Shown: positions 35,815 through 44,732 of the stretch, piece after piece
How the letters are laid out: each line of letters starts with the position of its first letter
How positions within the stretch are numbered: position 1 is the first letter of the stretch
Source: Paenibacillus nasutitermitis
GTDB taxonomy: Bacteria > Bacillota > Bacilli > Paenibacillales > Paenibacillaceae
Direction: 5' to 3'
DNA: 64,000 bases
NCBI RefSeq assembly: GCF_014641075.1
Contig: NZ_BMHP01000002.1
Location: forward strand, 1,488,001-1,552,000
Position numbers and translations under genes: made by a program
Notes under the pieces: model-generated
What the model saw: only the letters and a program-made list of their open reading frames with translations
Databases searched by the model: none
Told to the model about the DNA's origin: nothing

Positions 35815-36972
35815 TTGAACTATGAACCTAACCATGCGGTTTCAGACGAAGAACCTTCCTCCAATGAGCGAAGTCCTGAAGAACTGCTTCGCATCATATT
35901 TGATTATACCGCTAAAATCGGCAGAGAACGCAGCTTAAGCAGTGTTCTTCTGTTGATGGCAAACATGGGGCGCGACATGATTCTGGCCGACAGATGCACC
36001 GTATGGCTAATTGATCACGCCAACCAGGAACTGTTTACAACCGTTGCGCACGGCGTAAACGAAATCAGAATACCTCTTGGCTCCGGGATCGTGGGGCATT
36101 CCATTGCCATAGGAGAATCACTGCTGATTGAAGACGCCTATCAGGACCCCAGACATAATGCCGAGAATGACCGGCGTACCGGCTACCGCACCAAATCCAT
36201 TATTACGGTTCCGTTTGTGGGCAATGACGGCAAGATAATCGGAGCCTATCAGGCTGTTAATAAATGGGCGGCAGACGGCGTTTTCACACGGCATGACCTG
36301 GAGCAGCTGAAGCTGGCCGCCTCCTATGCCGGCAAATCTCTGGAATCTATCATGCTGCATGAAGAAATTATGGCTACCCAACGCGAGATTATATTCACAA
36401 TGGGCCAGATCGGAGAAACCCGCTCTGTGGAAACCGGCCATCATGTGAAAAGGGTAGCTGAATATTCCTATATACTCGCCCTCGGATGCGGAATGCGCGA
36501 AGAAGAGGCGGAGCAGCTGAAGCTGGTATCGCCTATGCACGACATCGGCAAGGTCGCCATTCCCGACTCCATCCTGCAGAAGCCGGGCAAGCTTACCGGT
36601 GATGAATTCGAGCAGATGAAGCGGCATACCGATGTCGGCTACCAGCTGCTAAGGAATTCAGGCCGCCAGCTGCTCAAAACAGCGGCTATCGTCGCCTACG
36701 AGCATCATGAGAAATGGGACGGGACCGGCTATCCCCGTGGAATCAAAGGCGAGGCTATTCATTTGTACGGACGCATTACCGCCATTGCCGATGTTTTTGA
36801 CGCGCTGGGCAGCGACCGGGTATATAAGAAAGCCTGGCCGCTGGAACGCATTCTGGAGCTGTTCAAGGAAGAAAGAGGACGGCACTTTGACCCGCGGCTT
36901 GTCGATATCTTTATGGAGCAGCTGCCAAGCCTTCTGGAAATACACGAACAATACCGCGATCAGGAAATATAA
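35815..36972 (+). CDS. GAF and HD-GYP domain phosphodiesterase
   Basis: This 385-residue cytoplasmic protein has an N-terminal GAF domain (about 25-190; ILADRCTVWLIDHANQELFT, GSGIVGHSIAIGESLLIEDAY) that may sense a small molecule or redox state. An HD-GYP domain follows (about 195-375; GHHVKRVAEYSYILA, HDIGKVAIPDSIL, HHEKWDGTGYPRGIKGEAI), expected to hydrolyse cyclic di-GMP. The start is TTG 35815 with AAGGAG 10 bases upstream. It is the second HD-GYP enzyme in the window (see 6798-7430). It is monocistronic with a bidirectional terminator. Confidence 0.92.
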   Translation: MNYEPNHAVSDEEPSSNERSPEELLRIIFDYTAKIGRERSLSSVLLLMANMGRDMILADRCTVWLIDHANQELFTTVAHGVNEIRIPLGSGIVGHSIAIGESLLIEDAYQDPRHNAENDRRTGYRTKSIITVPFVGNDGKIIGAYQAVNKWAADGVFTRHDLEQLKLAASYAGKSLESIMLHEEIMATQREIIFTMGQIGETRSVETGHHVKRVAEYSYILALGCGMREEEAEQLKLVSPMHDIGKVAIPDSILQKPGKLTGDEFEQMKRHTDVGYQLLRNSGRQLLKTAAIVAYEHHEKWDGTGYPRGIKGEAIHLYGRITAIADVFDALGSDRVYKKAWPLERILELFKEERGRHFDPRLVDIFMEQLPSLLEIHEQYRDQEI

Positions 36973-37017
36973 AATAAGGAAACCGGCTCCTGTATAGGTG
37001 GCCGGTTTCTTTATTTT
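36971..37017. terminator. Bidirectional terminator between HD-GYP and GDPD genes
   Basis: AAAATAA-GGAAACCGGC pairs with GCCGGTTTC-TTTATTTT around a 13-base loop. It overlaps the GDPD stop codon. Confidence 0.85.
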
Positions 37018-37759
37018 ATATCCCGTCCTGGAGCAGCTGCGCAAACCGGTCCGGATAATTCGTACAGATCATCAGATTCGGATCGATAGCCGCCAGACGG
37101 CGCATTGTGGCCGTATCATTGACAGTCCAGGCCATGACATCGATGCCTCGGCTGCGCATTTCCTTCATTAATTCCGGCGTAATCCGCTTAAAGCCGATTG
37201 AAAGAAACGAAGCGCCCAATTGCTGGAGATCCGATGCCAGAGAAGCAGGAGCAAGATCGGTAATCAGCCCTGTTCTCACTTCGGCAGAAAGCTCTCTTAC
37301 TGTCCGCAATGCCTGATGATCAAAGGATGTGATGACCGAATCATGCTGCAGCCCTTTTCTTTCAAGCAGCTCTACGACCTTTCGCTCCATCCCCGGATAA
37401 ATGCCATTGTAGGTTTTCAGCTCGATATTCAACCGGCATCGGCCGATAGTGGCGTCCAGAACCTGCTCCAGCAAAGGAACCCGCTCACCGCCAAAGGATT
37501 TGGAGAACCAACTGCCCGCGTCCAGACGCGACAGCTGGGTGGTTCTAAAATCCGCTACCGGTCCGGCGCCGCTTGTCGTCCTGTTCAGTGAAGCGTCATG
37601 AATAACAACCGGAACCCCGTCCCGCGACAGCTGGACATCCAGCTCCATCCATTGGACAAAAGGAAAGGACATCGCTTTTTGAAACGCAGCCATTGTATTT
37701 TCCGGAGCAAGGCCGGATGCTCCCCGGTGAGCAACACATAAATTATGGATCGTCGTCAT
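37016..37759 (-). CDS. Glycerophosphodiester phosphodiesterase
   Basis: This 247-residue protein of the GDPD TIM-barrel family has HRGASGLAPENTMAAF (catalytic His and Glu), ELDVQLSRDGVPVVIHD (metal ligands and second catalytic His), and CRLNIELKTY. It hydrolyses glycerophosphodiesters to glycerol 3-phosphate and an alcohol. No signal peptide is seen, so it is probably cytoplasmic (UgpQ/YhdW type). Its ATG overlaps the stop codon of the CapA-like gene by 4 bases, so the two are translationally coupled. Confidence 0.92.
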   Translation of the reverse strand: MTTIHNLCVAHRGASGLAPENTMAAFQKAMSFPFVQWMELDVQLSRDGVPVVIHDASLNRTTSGAGPVADFRTTQLSRLDAGSWFSKSFGGERVPLLEQVLDATIGRCRLNIELKTYNGIYPGMERKVVELLERKGLQHDSVITSFDHQALRTVRELSAEVRTGLITDLAPASLASDLQQLGASFLSIGFKRITPELMKEMRSRGIDVMAWTVNDTATMRRLAAIDPNLMICTNYPDRFAQLLQDGI

Positions 37760-39210
37760 TTTGCACTTACAACCCCTTCCGCATCAATGGAAGCATTTAA
37801 CGAAATACCCGACAGCCGTTTAAGCAGCGCCTTCGCTTCTTCACCTTCGAGCGGCGTTGGTTGGGAAGCGACCGCACGCATAGGATTGAACTTCAGCGAG
37901 CAATCCCCTTTAATGCTGCAGACCGCGTTGAGCACGCCGGTATCTTTCGTTTTTTCCGTTTTCGTCATATTAAAAATAAAATTGCCCAAGCTGTAGGAAA
38001 TCCACTTGCCTTTATAGGTTTCAAAGCCTTGCAAGACATGCGGATGGCTGCCGATTACCAGATCCGCCCCGGCATCGATGTATTCATGCGCCAGACGCTT
38101 CTGGTCCGCATTGGGATTATCCGCGCGCTCAATCCCCCAGTGAACCATGACAACTACGATATCCGCCTGCTTCCTGGCTTCTTTGATCGCCTTTAAGCCG
38201 CGCGTGGAGTCATAGCTTTCGGCTAGTCCGGGGTGATTGCTTCCCGCTTTCCATGAGACTACTGGGAGTACCCGCGTAAGCCCGACATAAGCAACGCTGA
38301 TGCCGTTTGCTTCCAGATAAACCGGCTTGAATGCTTCGATATCGTCATTCCCCGCTCCGACGTTCGGCATTCCTGCTTCCTCCAGATGACCGAGGGTATC
38401 GAGCAGCCCCTCCACGCCTTGATCGAGCGTGTGGTTATTGGCCAGATTGACGATATCGAATCCGGCTTCCTTCAAGGCAGGAAGCGATTTGGGCGAGCCT
38501 TTGAATACAAACTGCTTGTCTTCAGCCGGAATCCCGCGTGTCGTGATGGGGTTTTCCAGATTGCCTGCCGTTAAATCGGGTTTTGTCAGGAAAGGCAGCG
38601 ACTTTGCATACGGATAATCATACCCGTTTTTTTGCATCAGCTTATCCACCGCTGCCGCAAGCAAAATATCGCCAACGAAAGCAAGCGTGATTCTGCGCCC
38701 GTCGTCTATTTTCCCATCGTCAGGCTTGACGGCTTCTCCGTCCGTTTCCGATTGACCGGAAGATTCGTCCACCTTGGGCGGGGTCTGCGGATCGCCCTGT
38801 GAACCGCTTTGCGAACTGTCCTGTGGATCGATGGGATCGTTGACGGCACCATTGGAGCTCCCCGGCTCAGAATCTTCGGGAGCAGCGCCTTCAGGCACAG
38901 TACTTCCGCTTCCTTCCTCTATTACAGGACCACCTTCATTGCCGGACATATTGTCCCCGGGTTGTTCACCGCTGTCTATGGATGCATCCCCGCTTTCGGA
39001 AGGATTGCCGGTCCGATCCGGCTGAGCCAGATCCCTATTCCCGGAACTGTCTTCAAGCCTGGTGGACCCGTCATGATTCACGATGTAATAGATGCCGGCA
39101 AGTACACAAATGGCCAAAAGCAGCGATACATTGAGCAGCAGCAGCCGGCGCATCCGCCGGTTCTTTCTTTTTTTATTTAACTGGTGAGACTCCGAGCGGG
39201 TTATTGCCAT
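37756..39210 (-). CDS. CapA-like metallophosphatase-fold protein, membrane-anchored
   Basis: The protein has 484 residues. Residues 20-45 form a signal anchor after a basic start. A long low-complexity linker rich in Ser, Gly, Asp and Pro (about 50-170) probably spans the wall. The CapA domain (PF09587, about 174-440) shows LAFVGDILL, GNLENPITTRG, DIVNLANNHTLDQG, VVMVHWGIE and VIGSHPHVLQG. CapA/PgsA proteins take part in poly-gamma-glutamate synthesis or export, but many homologues are of unknown role, and no capBC genes are here. GAAGGAG precedes ATG 39210. It overlaps the downstream GDPD gene. Confidence 0.9.
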   Translation of the reverse strand: MAITRSESHQLNKKRKNRRMRRLLLLNVSLLLAICVLAGIYYIVNHDGSTRLEDSSGNRDLAQPDRTGNPSESGDASIDSGEQPGDNMSGNEGGPVIEEGSGSTVPEGAAPEDSEPGSSNGAVNDPIDPQDSSQSGSQGDPQTPPKVDESSGQSETDGEAVKPDDGKIDDGRRITLAFVGDILLAAAVDKLMQKNGYDYPYAKSLPFLTKPDLTAGNLENPITTRGIPAEDKQFVFKGSPKSLPALKEAGFDIVNLANNHTLDQGVEGLLDTLGHLEEAGMPNVGAGNDDIEAFKPVYLEANGISVAYVGLTRVLPVVSWKAGSNHPGLAESYDSTRGLKAIKEARKQADIVVVMVHWGIERADNPNADQKRLAHEYIDAGADLVIGSHPHVLQGFETYKGKWISYSLGNFIFNMTKTEKTKDTGVLNAVCSIKGDCSLKFNPMRAVASQPTPLEGEEAKALLKRLSGISLNASIDAEGVVSAK

Positions 39211-39292
39211 ACCAAACTAGCTCCTTCTGGCGGCTGCCAATCAGGCCGATTTCAATTGCCGCCGTGCTTCTAATAATAGCTGCTGCCCTTCT

Positions 39293-40276
39293 TCAGGCCA
39301 TAAAAACAACGTAGCCCTTGCGAGTATGACGATGAATTTGCCGCCGGTTCTCAAGATGAAATAAATGGGCAAGCGTCTCGGACATCGCAAACCTTAATTG
39401 ATGAGCGTTGCCGGCGATGCGCTCGCCGAACAGCCGCTGGCAGAGCTCATAGCCGCTGCAGGGCTGCGTTACCAGAAGATGGATAATTTCGGCTAGCCTC
39501 CGCTCATGATGCCGCAGAAGCTCTGTAATGCGGGTGTGGAACCCTGTAAATGGATCCCTGTGACCCGGGAAAGCCAGCTCCACCTCATAGGTCTGCAAAT
39601 GGGCTAGGCTATCCAGAAATTGCTGCAGCGGATCCCCATCCTCTCCTGGCACCACGCTTACATTCGGCGTAATATCAGGCAGCACCTGATCCCCGCAAAA
39701 CATCCACCGCCGCTTGGCGTTATACAAACACAATTGGCCGTTCGCATGTCCAGGAGCATCAATGGTCAGCCAATCCATGTTCCCAAGCCTTAACGTTTCT
39801 CCTGCAGCCATATACGAGACTTCCGGCTGGGGCGTGACCATTTCCCGGAAACCGGCCAGATGGGGGCCAATAGTTTCCAGAACACCTCCCGGCATGCCAT
39901 GCAAGGCATACAACCCGGTCAGTTCCAAAGCAAATCTATCATCTTCTCCCCATAATCGTAAAGCATAGGAATGAGAGCGCCGGGATATCAGCACAGGTGC
40001 GTCCGTACGCTGCTGGAACCATCCGGCCAGACCGTAATGGTCGGGATGCTGGTGAGTAAGCAGGATCAATCCGATGTCCTTATAGTCGATTCCATGAGCC
40101 ACCAGGGCTTCTCTCCAGGTATTCACCGCATCGGGCGTATGCAGTCCGGGATCGATGAGCGTATATCCGTCCTCCCCCGGAAGCAGATAGCTGTTCACCC
40201 ACTTCAGGGAGAATGGCAAAGGGACTTTGACCTGAATCATCCCCTCCGGCCAGCCGGCAGTCACCGCGCCGTTCAA
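39293..40276 (-). CDS. Metallo-beta-lactamase fold hydrolase
   Basis: The protein has 327 residues. The metal site THQHPDHYG (HxHxDH) is intact, with a His in IDAPGHANGQLCLY, Asp in FCGDQVLP and a late His in AFPGHRDPF. A C-terminal winged-helix-like extension (about 245-327) follows. The layout resembles LACTB2/glyoxalase-II-like hydrolases of unknown substrate. Translation probably begins at TTG 40276 inside the stop codon of the methyltransferase gene (TTGA overlap), with AAAGG 7 bases upstream, so the two are coupled. Confidence 0.85.
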   Translation of the reverse strand: MNGAVTAGWPEGMIQVKVPLPFSLKWVNSYLLPGEDGYTLIDPGLHTPDAVNTWREALVAHGIDYKDIGLILLTHQHPDHYGLAGWFQQRTDAPVLISRRSHSYALRLWGEDDRFALELTGLYALHGMPGGVLETIGPHLAGFREMVTPQPEVSYMAAGETLRLGNMDWLTIDAPGHANGQLCLYNAKRRWMFCGDQVLPDITPNVSVVPGEDGDPLQQFLDSLAHLQTYEVELAFPGHRDPFTGFHTRITELLRHHERRLAEIIHLLVTQPCSGYELCQRLFGERIAGNAHQLRFAMSETLAHLFHLENRRQIHRHTRKGYVVFMA

Positions 40277-41019
40277 GAGAATACCTTTCCCGTCATAATC
40301 ATCCGCGGAGATTCCGCTTTATCATATGTACGCCCTTCATAATCGCCATATACGCTCTCAAGCGTTAAACCTGCCTCCGACAAAGCGCCTTCGAACCAAT
40401 CCAGGGACAATAAGCGGACATGCTCCTCATATCTCCTTGCTCCGTCCGTTTCCGAGTTTATGATAATCTGTTTCCTGACGCACTCATCGCGAATAACCCT
40501 GGTCTCATCAATCAGCAGACCCGTGGGCTCGTCTATGCGGCGTGAATGAGGTACAAGATGCTTCTTTACATAATCCGGATTAAGAAAATCAATCAGAAAC
40601 CGGCCGTCCGGAGTGAGGACTCTGCGGATTTCCTTCAATACCTGATGGTTGTCCGCTTGTTCTTCAAAGTAGCCGAACGAGGTAAATAAATTGACGGTTG
40701 CCTGAAACTGGCCATCCCCTATGGGGAGGTGCCGCATATCGCCTTGAATCAGAGTGTCAAGCCGGCCTTCTTTGTCCTGCTCACGCGCTTCCTCCAGCAG
40801 CGCTTCCGACAAATCCACCCCCGTTACCCGGTAACCGAGATTTGCCAGCGCCAAAGCGTGGCGGCCCATCCCGCAGCCGATGTCCAGAACCCGCGCGCCT
40901 TCCGGAAGCTCCAGCCAGCCGGCCATGCGCCCGACCTCGCTGCTGGCCTGCTCCCAATTGCGATGGCGGTATACAATCATATAATCGGAACCGAAGCTCC
41001 TTTCATACCAAGCTGACAA
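40273..41019 (-). CDS. Class I SAM-dependent methyltransferase
   Basis: The protein has 248 residues from TTG 41019. Motif I is VLDIGCGMGRHALALA, the post-I acidic residue is in VTGVDLSEALL, motif II-like QGDMRHLPI, and motif III-like LTPDGRFLIDFLN. This is the Methyltransf_25/11 type with unknown substrate. TTG 41019 is chosen because AAGGGGGAG lies 6 bases upstream and the protein then begins LSAWYERSFG, as homologues do; an ATG at 41094 has no ribosome-binding site. First gene of a two-gene operon with the MBL hydrolase; divergent from the ger operon. Confidence 0.85.
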   Translation of the reverse strand: MSAWYERSFGSDYMIVYRHRNWEQASSEVGRMAGWLELPEGARVLDIGCGMGRHALALANLGYRVTGVDLSEALLEEAREQDKEGRLDTLIQGDMRHLPIGDGQFQATVNLFTSFGYFEEQADNHQVLKEIRRVLTPDGRFLIDFLNPDYVKKHLVPHSRRIDEPTGLLIDETRVIRDECVRKQIIINSETDGARRYEEHVRLLSLDWFEGALSEAGLTLESVYGDYEGRTYDKAESPRMIMTGKVFS

Positions 41020-41146
41020 TGCGAACTCCCCCTTGTTGCTGCGTCCCCTCAGATCTAAATTTTTTAACAAAGCCCGGGACTTCAGGCCGAACATATCTAT
41101 TATTGTAGCGCACCTTCAGCCTCTCTGGCAAAGAACACTTGGAGTG

Positions 41147-41176
41147 GCATAATTTGCATGGCGGGGGACAATACTA
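41147..41176 (+). promoter_or_regulatory. Sigma-G-like promoter of the ger operon
   Basis: GCATA (41147-41151) fits the sigma-G -35 consensus GHATR. AATACTA (41170-41176), 18 bases on, matches six of seven positions of the -10 consensus CATACTA. gerA-type operons are forespore sigma-G genes in B. subtilis. Confidence 0.5.
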
Positions 41177-41206
41177 TGCAAGCTAGAATAAAGGAGGAGA
41201 CTATCA

Positions 41207-42535
41207 ATGCTGCAACGGCTCGCAACTTTATTCGCTGATGCCAAGGATCTAAATCTGCATCGCGTGCAAAATGACTCCTTGATCATCGAAGTCGCCTATA
41301 TCGCCTCCCTATGCGACGAAAGTAAAGTGAGCGACTTTATTTTGGTTCCTTTTATGAAACAGGAGCATCCTTTCGAAAACATTATCAAATACGACCCCAG
41401 CTATAAGTGCATAGACGATCCTGCCAAATGGGCCGATACTCTGCTGCGGGGATTTGCCCTAATCAAGCTGAAAGACACGGTCTATATGCTTGACGTTGCC
41501 CGGATTATCCGCAACCAGAGTCCCCAAACCCAAGTTGAAACCGCCATACTTGGCCCACAAATCGCGCTTAGCGAGGATTTGATCGATTCGCTTAATATCA
41601 TCCGCAGCCGTTATCCCACACCGGAGCTTGCAGTCGAGGAGAAGACGGCGGGAACCATGTCGCATACGCGTGTTCTGCTTGTCTACGACAAGCGCAGAGT
41701 CGATCCCAATGTCTTGACCAATGTAAGAAAAAAACTGCAAACCATACAAATAGACTTTCTCCAGGCTCCCGGCCAGTTGGAGAAAGCACTTACCAAAAAA
41801 CGGAATTTATTTCCCACGATGATGATATCCGAGCGCGCTGACCGTGTTTGTTCCTGCCTGCAGAGGGGGAAAATCATCCTCATTATGCAAGGGTCTATGT
41901 TCGCCATAATCCTGCCCGCAACCTTCTATGATTTTATGCATGCGGTTGACGATGACTACGACGCGTTTTGGATGACCCGGGTATTGATCGTGCTGCGCTA
42001 TTTCGCAGTCATCCTGACCATTACCATGCCCGCTTTGTACATCTCCGTGGTTTCCTATAACCCGGAGCTATTCCGGGTCCAGCTTGCATTCTCTATCTTG
42101 GGCAGCCGTTCTGCCGTGCCCTATCCCTCCTTTGTCGAGGTCATCGTGATGCTGTTCATGATAGAATCCCTGAACGAAGCGAGCCTCCGGCTGCCCAAAT
42201 ATATCGGATCGACCGCCACCACAGTGGGTGGTTTGATTCTGGGACAAGCCGCGCAGCAGGCAGGTCTTGTCAGCAGTATTATGATTATCGTGACCTCGGT
42301 TGTAGCGATCGCCAATTTTATCGTGCCTGTCAATAACATGTCCAGCGCCATCCGTTTTCTGAAATATCCGCTTATTGTGCCGGCTATCTTTTTTGGGATA
42401 ACGGGCGTAGCGGTTGGAATATTTACTTGCCTGGCATATCTGACAGACCTCAGAAGCTTCGGGAAGCCTTATTTCCGGTATATCGGCAGAACGAAACCTC
42501 ATTTTGGAGATATCGGGCAGGTGAATGAGAAATGA
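41207..42535 (+). CDS. Spore germination receptor subunit A (GerA family)
   Basis: The protein has 442 residues. A soluble N-terminal region of about 230 residues precedes five or six membrane segments. GerA-family signatures: ALPATFYDFMHAVDDDYD, then SRSAVPYPSFVEVIVM, EASLRLPKYIGSTATTVGGLI and FIVPVNNMSSAIRFLKY. The A subunit forms the ion-channel core of the germinant receptor in the spore inner membrane. The N-terminal domain is shorter than in B. subtilis GerAA. AAGGAGGAG precedes ATG. First of three overlapping genes (ATGA overlap with the next). The nutrient recognised cannot be read from sequence. Confidence 0.93.
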   Translation: MLQRLATLFADAKDLNLHRVQNDSLIIEVAYIASLCDESKVSDFILVPFMKQEHPFENIIKYDPSYKCIDDPAKWADTLLRGFALIKLKDTVYMLDVARIIRNQSPQTQVETAILGPQIALSEDLIDSLNIIRSRYPTPELAVEEKTAGTMSHTRVLLVYDKRRVDPNVLTNVRKKLQTIQIDFLQAPGQLEKALTKKRNLFPTMMISERADRVCSCLQRGKIILIMQGSMFAIILPATFYDFMHAVDDDYDAFWMTRVLIVLRYFAVILTITMPALYISVVSYNPELFRVQLAFSILGSRSAVPYPSFVEVIVMLFMIESLNEASLRLPKYIGSTATTVGGLILGQAAQQAGLVSSIMIIVTSVVAIANFIVPVNNMSSAIRFLKYPLIVPAIFFGITGVAVGIFTCLAYLTDLRSFGKPYFRYIGRTKPHFGDIGQVNEK

Positions 42536-43632
42536 ACCGTTATTTTTATTACAATGTTTTCCTGGTGAGCCTCCTGAACCTGATGCTGTTTATCCCGCAT
42601 ATACTCATAAACTACCGTTACAACGGAGCCGTATCATCGATGATCATCGCTCCTTTTATTGGAACGGGACTGGCCTTTCTGTTTATCCGGGTCATGCATA
42701 AATTCCCCGGTAAAGGCTTACCGGAAATACTGGAGCAATTCTTCTCCAAAATGGTGGCCGTTCCGATTCTTCTGTTCAATGCGGCGATATGGCTGATCGC
42801 TTCCATTATTGCGGTCGTTTCCTATGCGGTTCTGATCAACCGGTTCTTCAACCCGGATACAAGTCCGTTGATCGTACTGGTTTTACTCTGTCTTGTATGC
42901 GCTTATGCCGCGACCCGTTCCTCGCTGAGCATGATTTTTCTGATTGAGATGGGTCTGTTGATTAATATGCCGCTTATCGTGCTGCTCCTGGTCAAAGCCA
43001 TCCGCAGCAACGCGATCAGTTGGGATGCCGTGCGGACCGTTGCCCACTACTGGTCGCAGCCTCCAAAGCTCCAACCGCTTGGAGCTGCAACCTTCTTGTT
43101 TACAGGTTATATGCATTATGCAATCTTTAACAGGGTCAACCCTCCCAACTTCCGGTTGAAATACCGCTGGCTGATTCCTGTTTCCTGTACACTCATCATG
43201 CTGATCACCTTCTTCGTGCCGATTGGATTTAACGGTACCGAGACCGTCGACGATTATTTGTATTTATGGAGCGTCACATCTGATTCTATGCTCATGAGTT
43301 ATGGCTTTATCGAGCGGGTGCTCTTTGTATTCCTTATTCTTTATTTGAATTTGACCTTGATTTATACGGCATCGGGCTGGCATCAGGCGATGGAATTCAT
43401 CAAAAGCTGTTTACCCCATAACAAAATTAACATCGATCCTGAAAAAACCCCGCTTGCCAACTGGATTATTGTTTCCACCTTTATCATCATGACAATTGCC
43501 ACCTATTATTTGGTCAATGAGAAGCAGGTCTCCATGATCTCATCCGCCTGGCTTTCCGTTCGTATGTTTACAGAAGTCGGGGTGGTCGGGATTCTGTTTA
43601 TACTGGCCTTGAGGAGGAAAAAATCATCATGA
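42532..43632 (+). CDS. Spore germination receptor subunit B (GerAB/YndE permease family)
   Basis: This 366-residue, ten-segment membrane protein belongs to the amino acid/polyamine/organocation superfamily (spore permease, PF03845). It is the proposed nutrient-binding subunit. It starts NRYFYYNVFLVSLLNLMLFIPHILI and has the helix-1 region, the central FTGYMHYAIFNRVNPP and the late TLIYTASGWHQAMEF. The start ATGA overlaps the end of the A-subunit gene by 4 bases, and its own end overlaps the C-subunit start by 4 bases, so all three are co-translated. Confidence 0.92.
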   Translation: MNRYFYYNVFLVSLLNLMLFIPHILINYRYNGAVSSMIIAPFIGTGLAFLFIRVMHKFPGKGLPEILEQFFSKMVAVPILLFNAAIWLIASIIAVVSYAVLINRFFNPDTSPLIVLVLLCLVCAYAATRSSLSMIFLIEMGLLINMPLIVLLLVKAIRSNAISWDAVRTVAHYWSQPPKLQPLGAATFLFTGYMHYAIFNRVNPPNFRLKYRWLIPVSCTLIMLITFFVPIGFNGTETVDDYLYLWSVTSDSMLMSYGFIERVLFVFLILYLNLTLIYTASGWHQAMEFIKSCLPHNKINIDPEKTPLANWIIVSTFIIMTIATYYLVNEKQVSMISSAWLSVRMFTEVGVVGILFILALRRKKSS

Positions 43633-44732
43633 CAACCCGCAGTCTCCTTTATGCGATACTAGCCATCAGCCTAATGGCAGGTACTTTAACAGGATGCGGC
43701 TTTAAAGATATCGATAAGCGTTTCTTTGTTGTGGCTATGGGAATCGATTTGTCTGAAACGAACAAGAAAGACTACTATATCACGCTGCGCCTGGCGGCTC
43801 CGTCCCCAAGAGTTGAACCCGGCGCCTCCAAAACGGATGTCCAGGCGATTCACGCACCCTCAATAGCCGAAGCGCTCCGGCTGTTGAAATCCTATGTGGA
43901 CAAAGAGATTGATTTCGGGCACTGCAAATTATATGTTTTCGGGGAGAAGCTGGTTCAATCTGATTACAGGGATGTGATGGATTGGCTCTCCCGCAGACGT
44001 GACGTACAGAATGTCTCTTATCTCGCCATCGGAAGGCCCGACGCGCAGTCGATCATGAAAATCAACCCTCCGACAGAGCGGTATCCGGGAAACACGCTAT
44101 TTCTTCAGTTCGGCAAGGACGGCACGGAATCATCTTATATTATTTCTGAATATTTATTTGATTTCATGCGACGGCTTGGTGAAAAGGGAATGGATCCGAT
44201 TCTGCCGGTTGTCCAAACGGTAAATAACGGTTATTTGATTGCCCAACTAGCTCTGCTCAATAAGAGAAATATGGTCGAAACCCTGAGCCAAAGCGAAACG
44301 CAGCTGTTCAACCAGATTTTCAACAAATTCACAAAATCAACCATCACAGCCACGATAAAGGATGAACGTCTGGTTTTAGCCGTTAACCGCATTACATCGC
44401 ATTATAAAATAGTCAAAGGAACAAACGGAACACATACGCTCAAGCTTACGCTCGGATTCAGAGGGATTTTCGAGGAAGCTCCTCAGGGGATATATAACCG
44501 TAACTGGACAGATTTGCAGAATCATTTTAACCGGCAAATAGCCGGGGAAGCCAAACAACTGCTGGAGAAAGTTCAAAAGGCGGATGTTGACCCCTTCGGC
44601 TTCGGTCTTCGTTTCCGTGCCACGCATAAAGGCAGTGAAACGACGTGGAAAGAATGGCAGAGCATTTACCCCCGTCTTACATTTGATGTCAAGGTCGACA
44701 CCATGATTGAAGGGACGGGAGTAATCCGCTAG
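43629..44732 (+). CDS. Spore germination receptor subunit C, Ger(x)C lipoprotein
   Basis: This 367-residue lipoprotein has a signal peptide with lipobox MAGTLTGCGFKDIDKR; the Cys is expected to be diacylglycerylated by Lgt. The body matches the Ger(x)C family: FFVVAMGIDLSE, DFGHCKLYVFGEKL, and a C-terminal domain ending with VKVDTMIEGTGVI. In germinant receptors the C subunit sits on the outer face of the spore inner membrane. Its stop codon ends at 44732, directly abutting the stop of the convergent fni gene, leaving no room for a separate terminator. Confidence 0.93.
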   Translation: MTTRSLLYAILAISLMAGTLTGCGFKDIDKRFFVVAMGIDLSETNKKDYYITLRLAAPSPRVEPGASKTDVQAIHAPSIAEALRLLKSYVDKEIDFGHCKLYVFGEKLVQSDYRDVMDWLSRRRDVQNVSYLAIGRPDAQSIMKINPPTERYPGNTLFLQFGKDGTESSYIISEYLFDFMRRLGEKGMDPILPVVQTVNNGYLIAQLALLNKRNMVETLSQSETQLFNQIFNKFTKSTITATIKDERLVLAVNRITSHYKIVKGTNGTHTLKLTLGFRGIFEEAPQGIYNRNWTDLQNHFNRQIAGEAKQLLEKVQKADVDPFGFGLRFRATHKGSETTWKEWQSIYPRLTFDVKVDTMIEGTGVIR

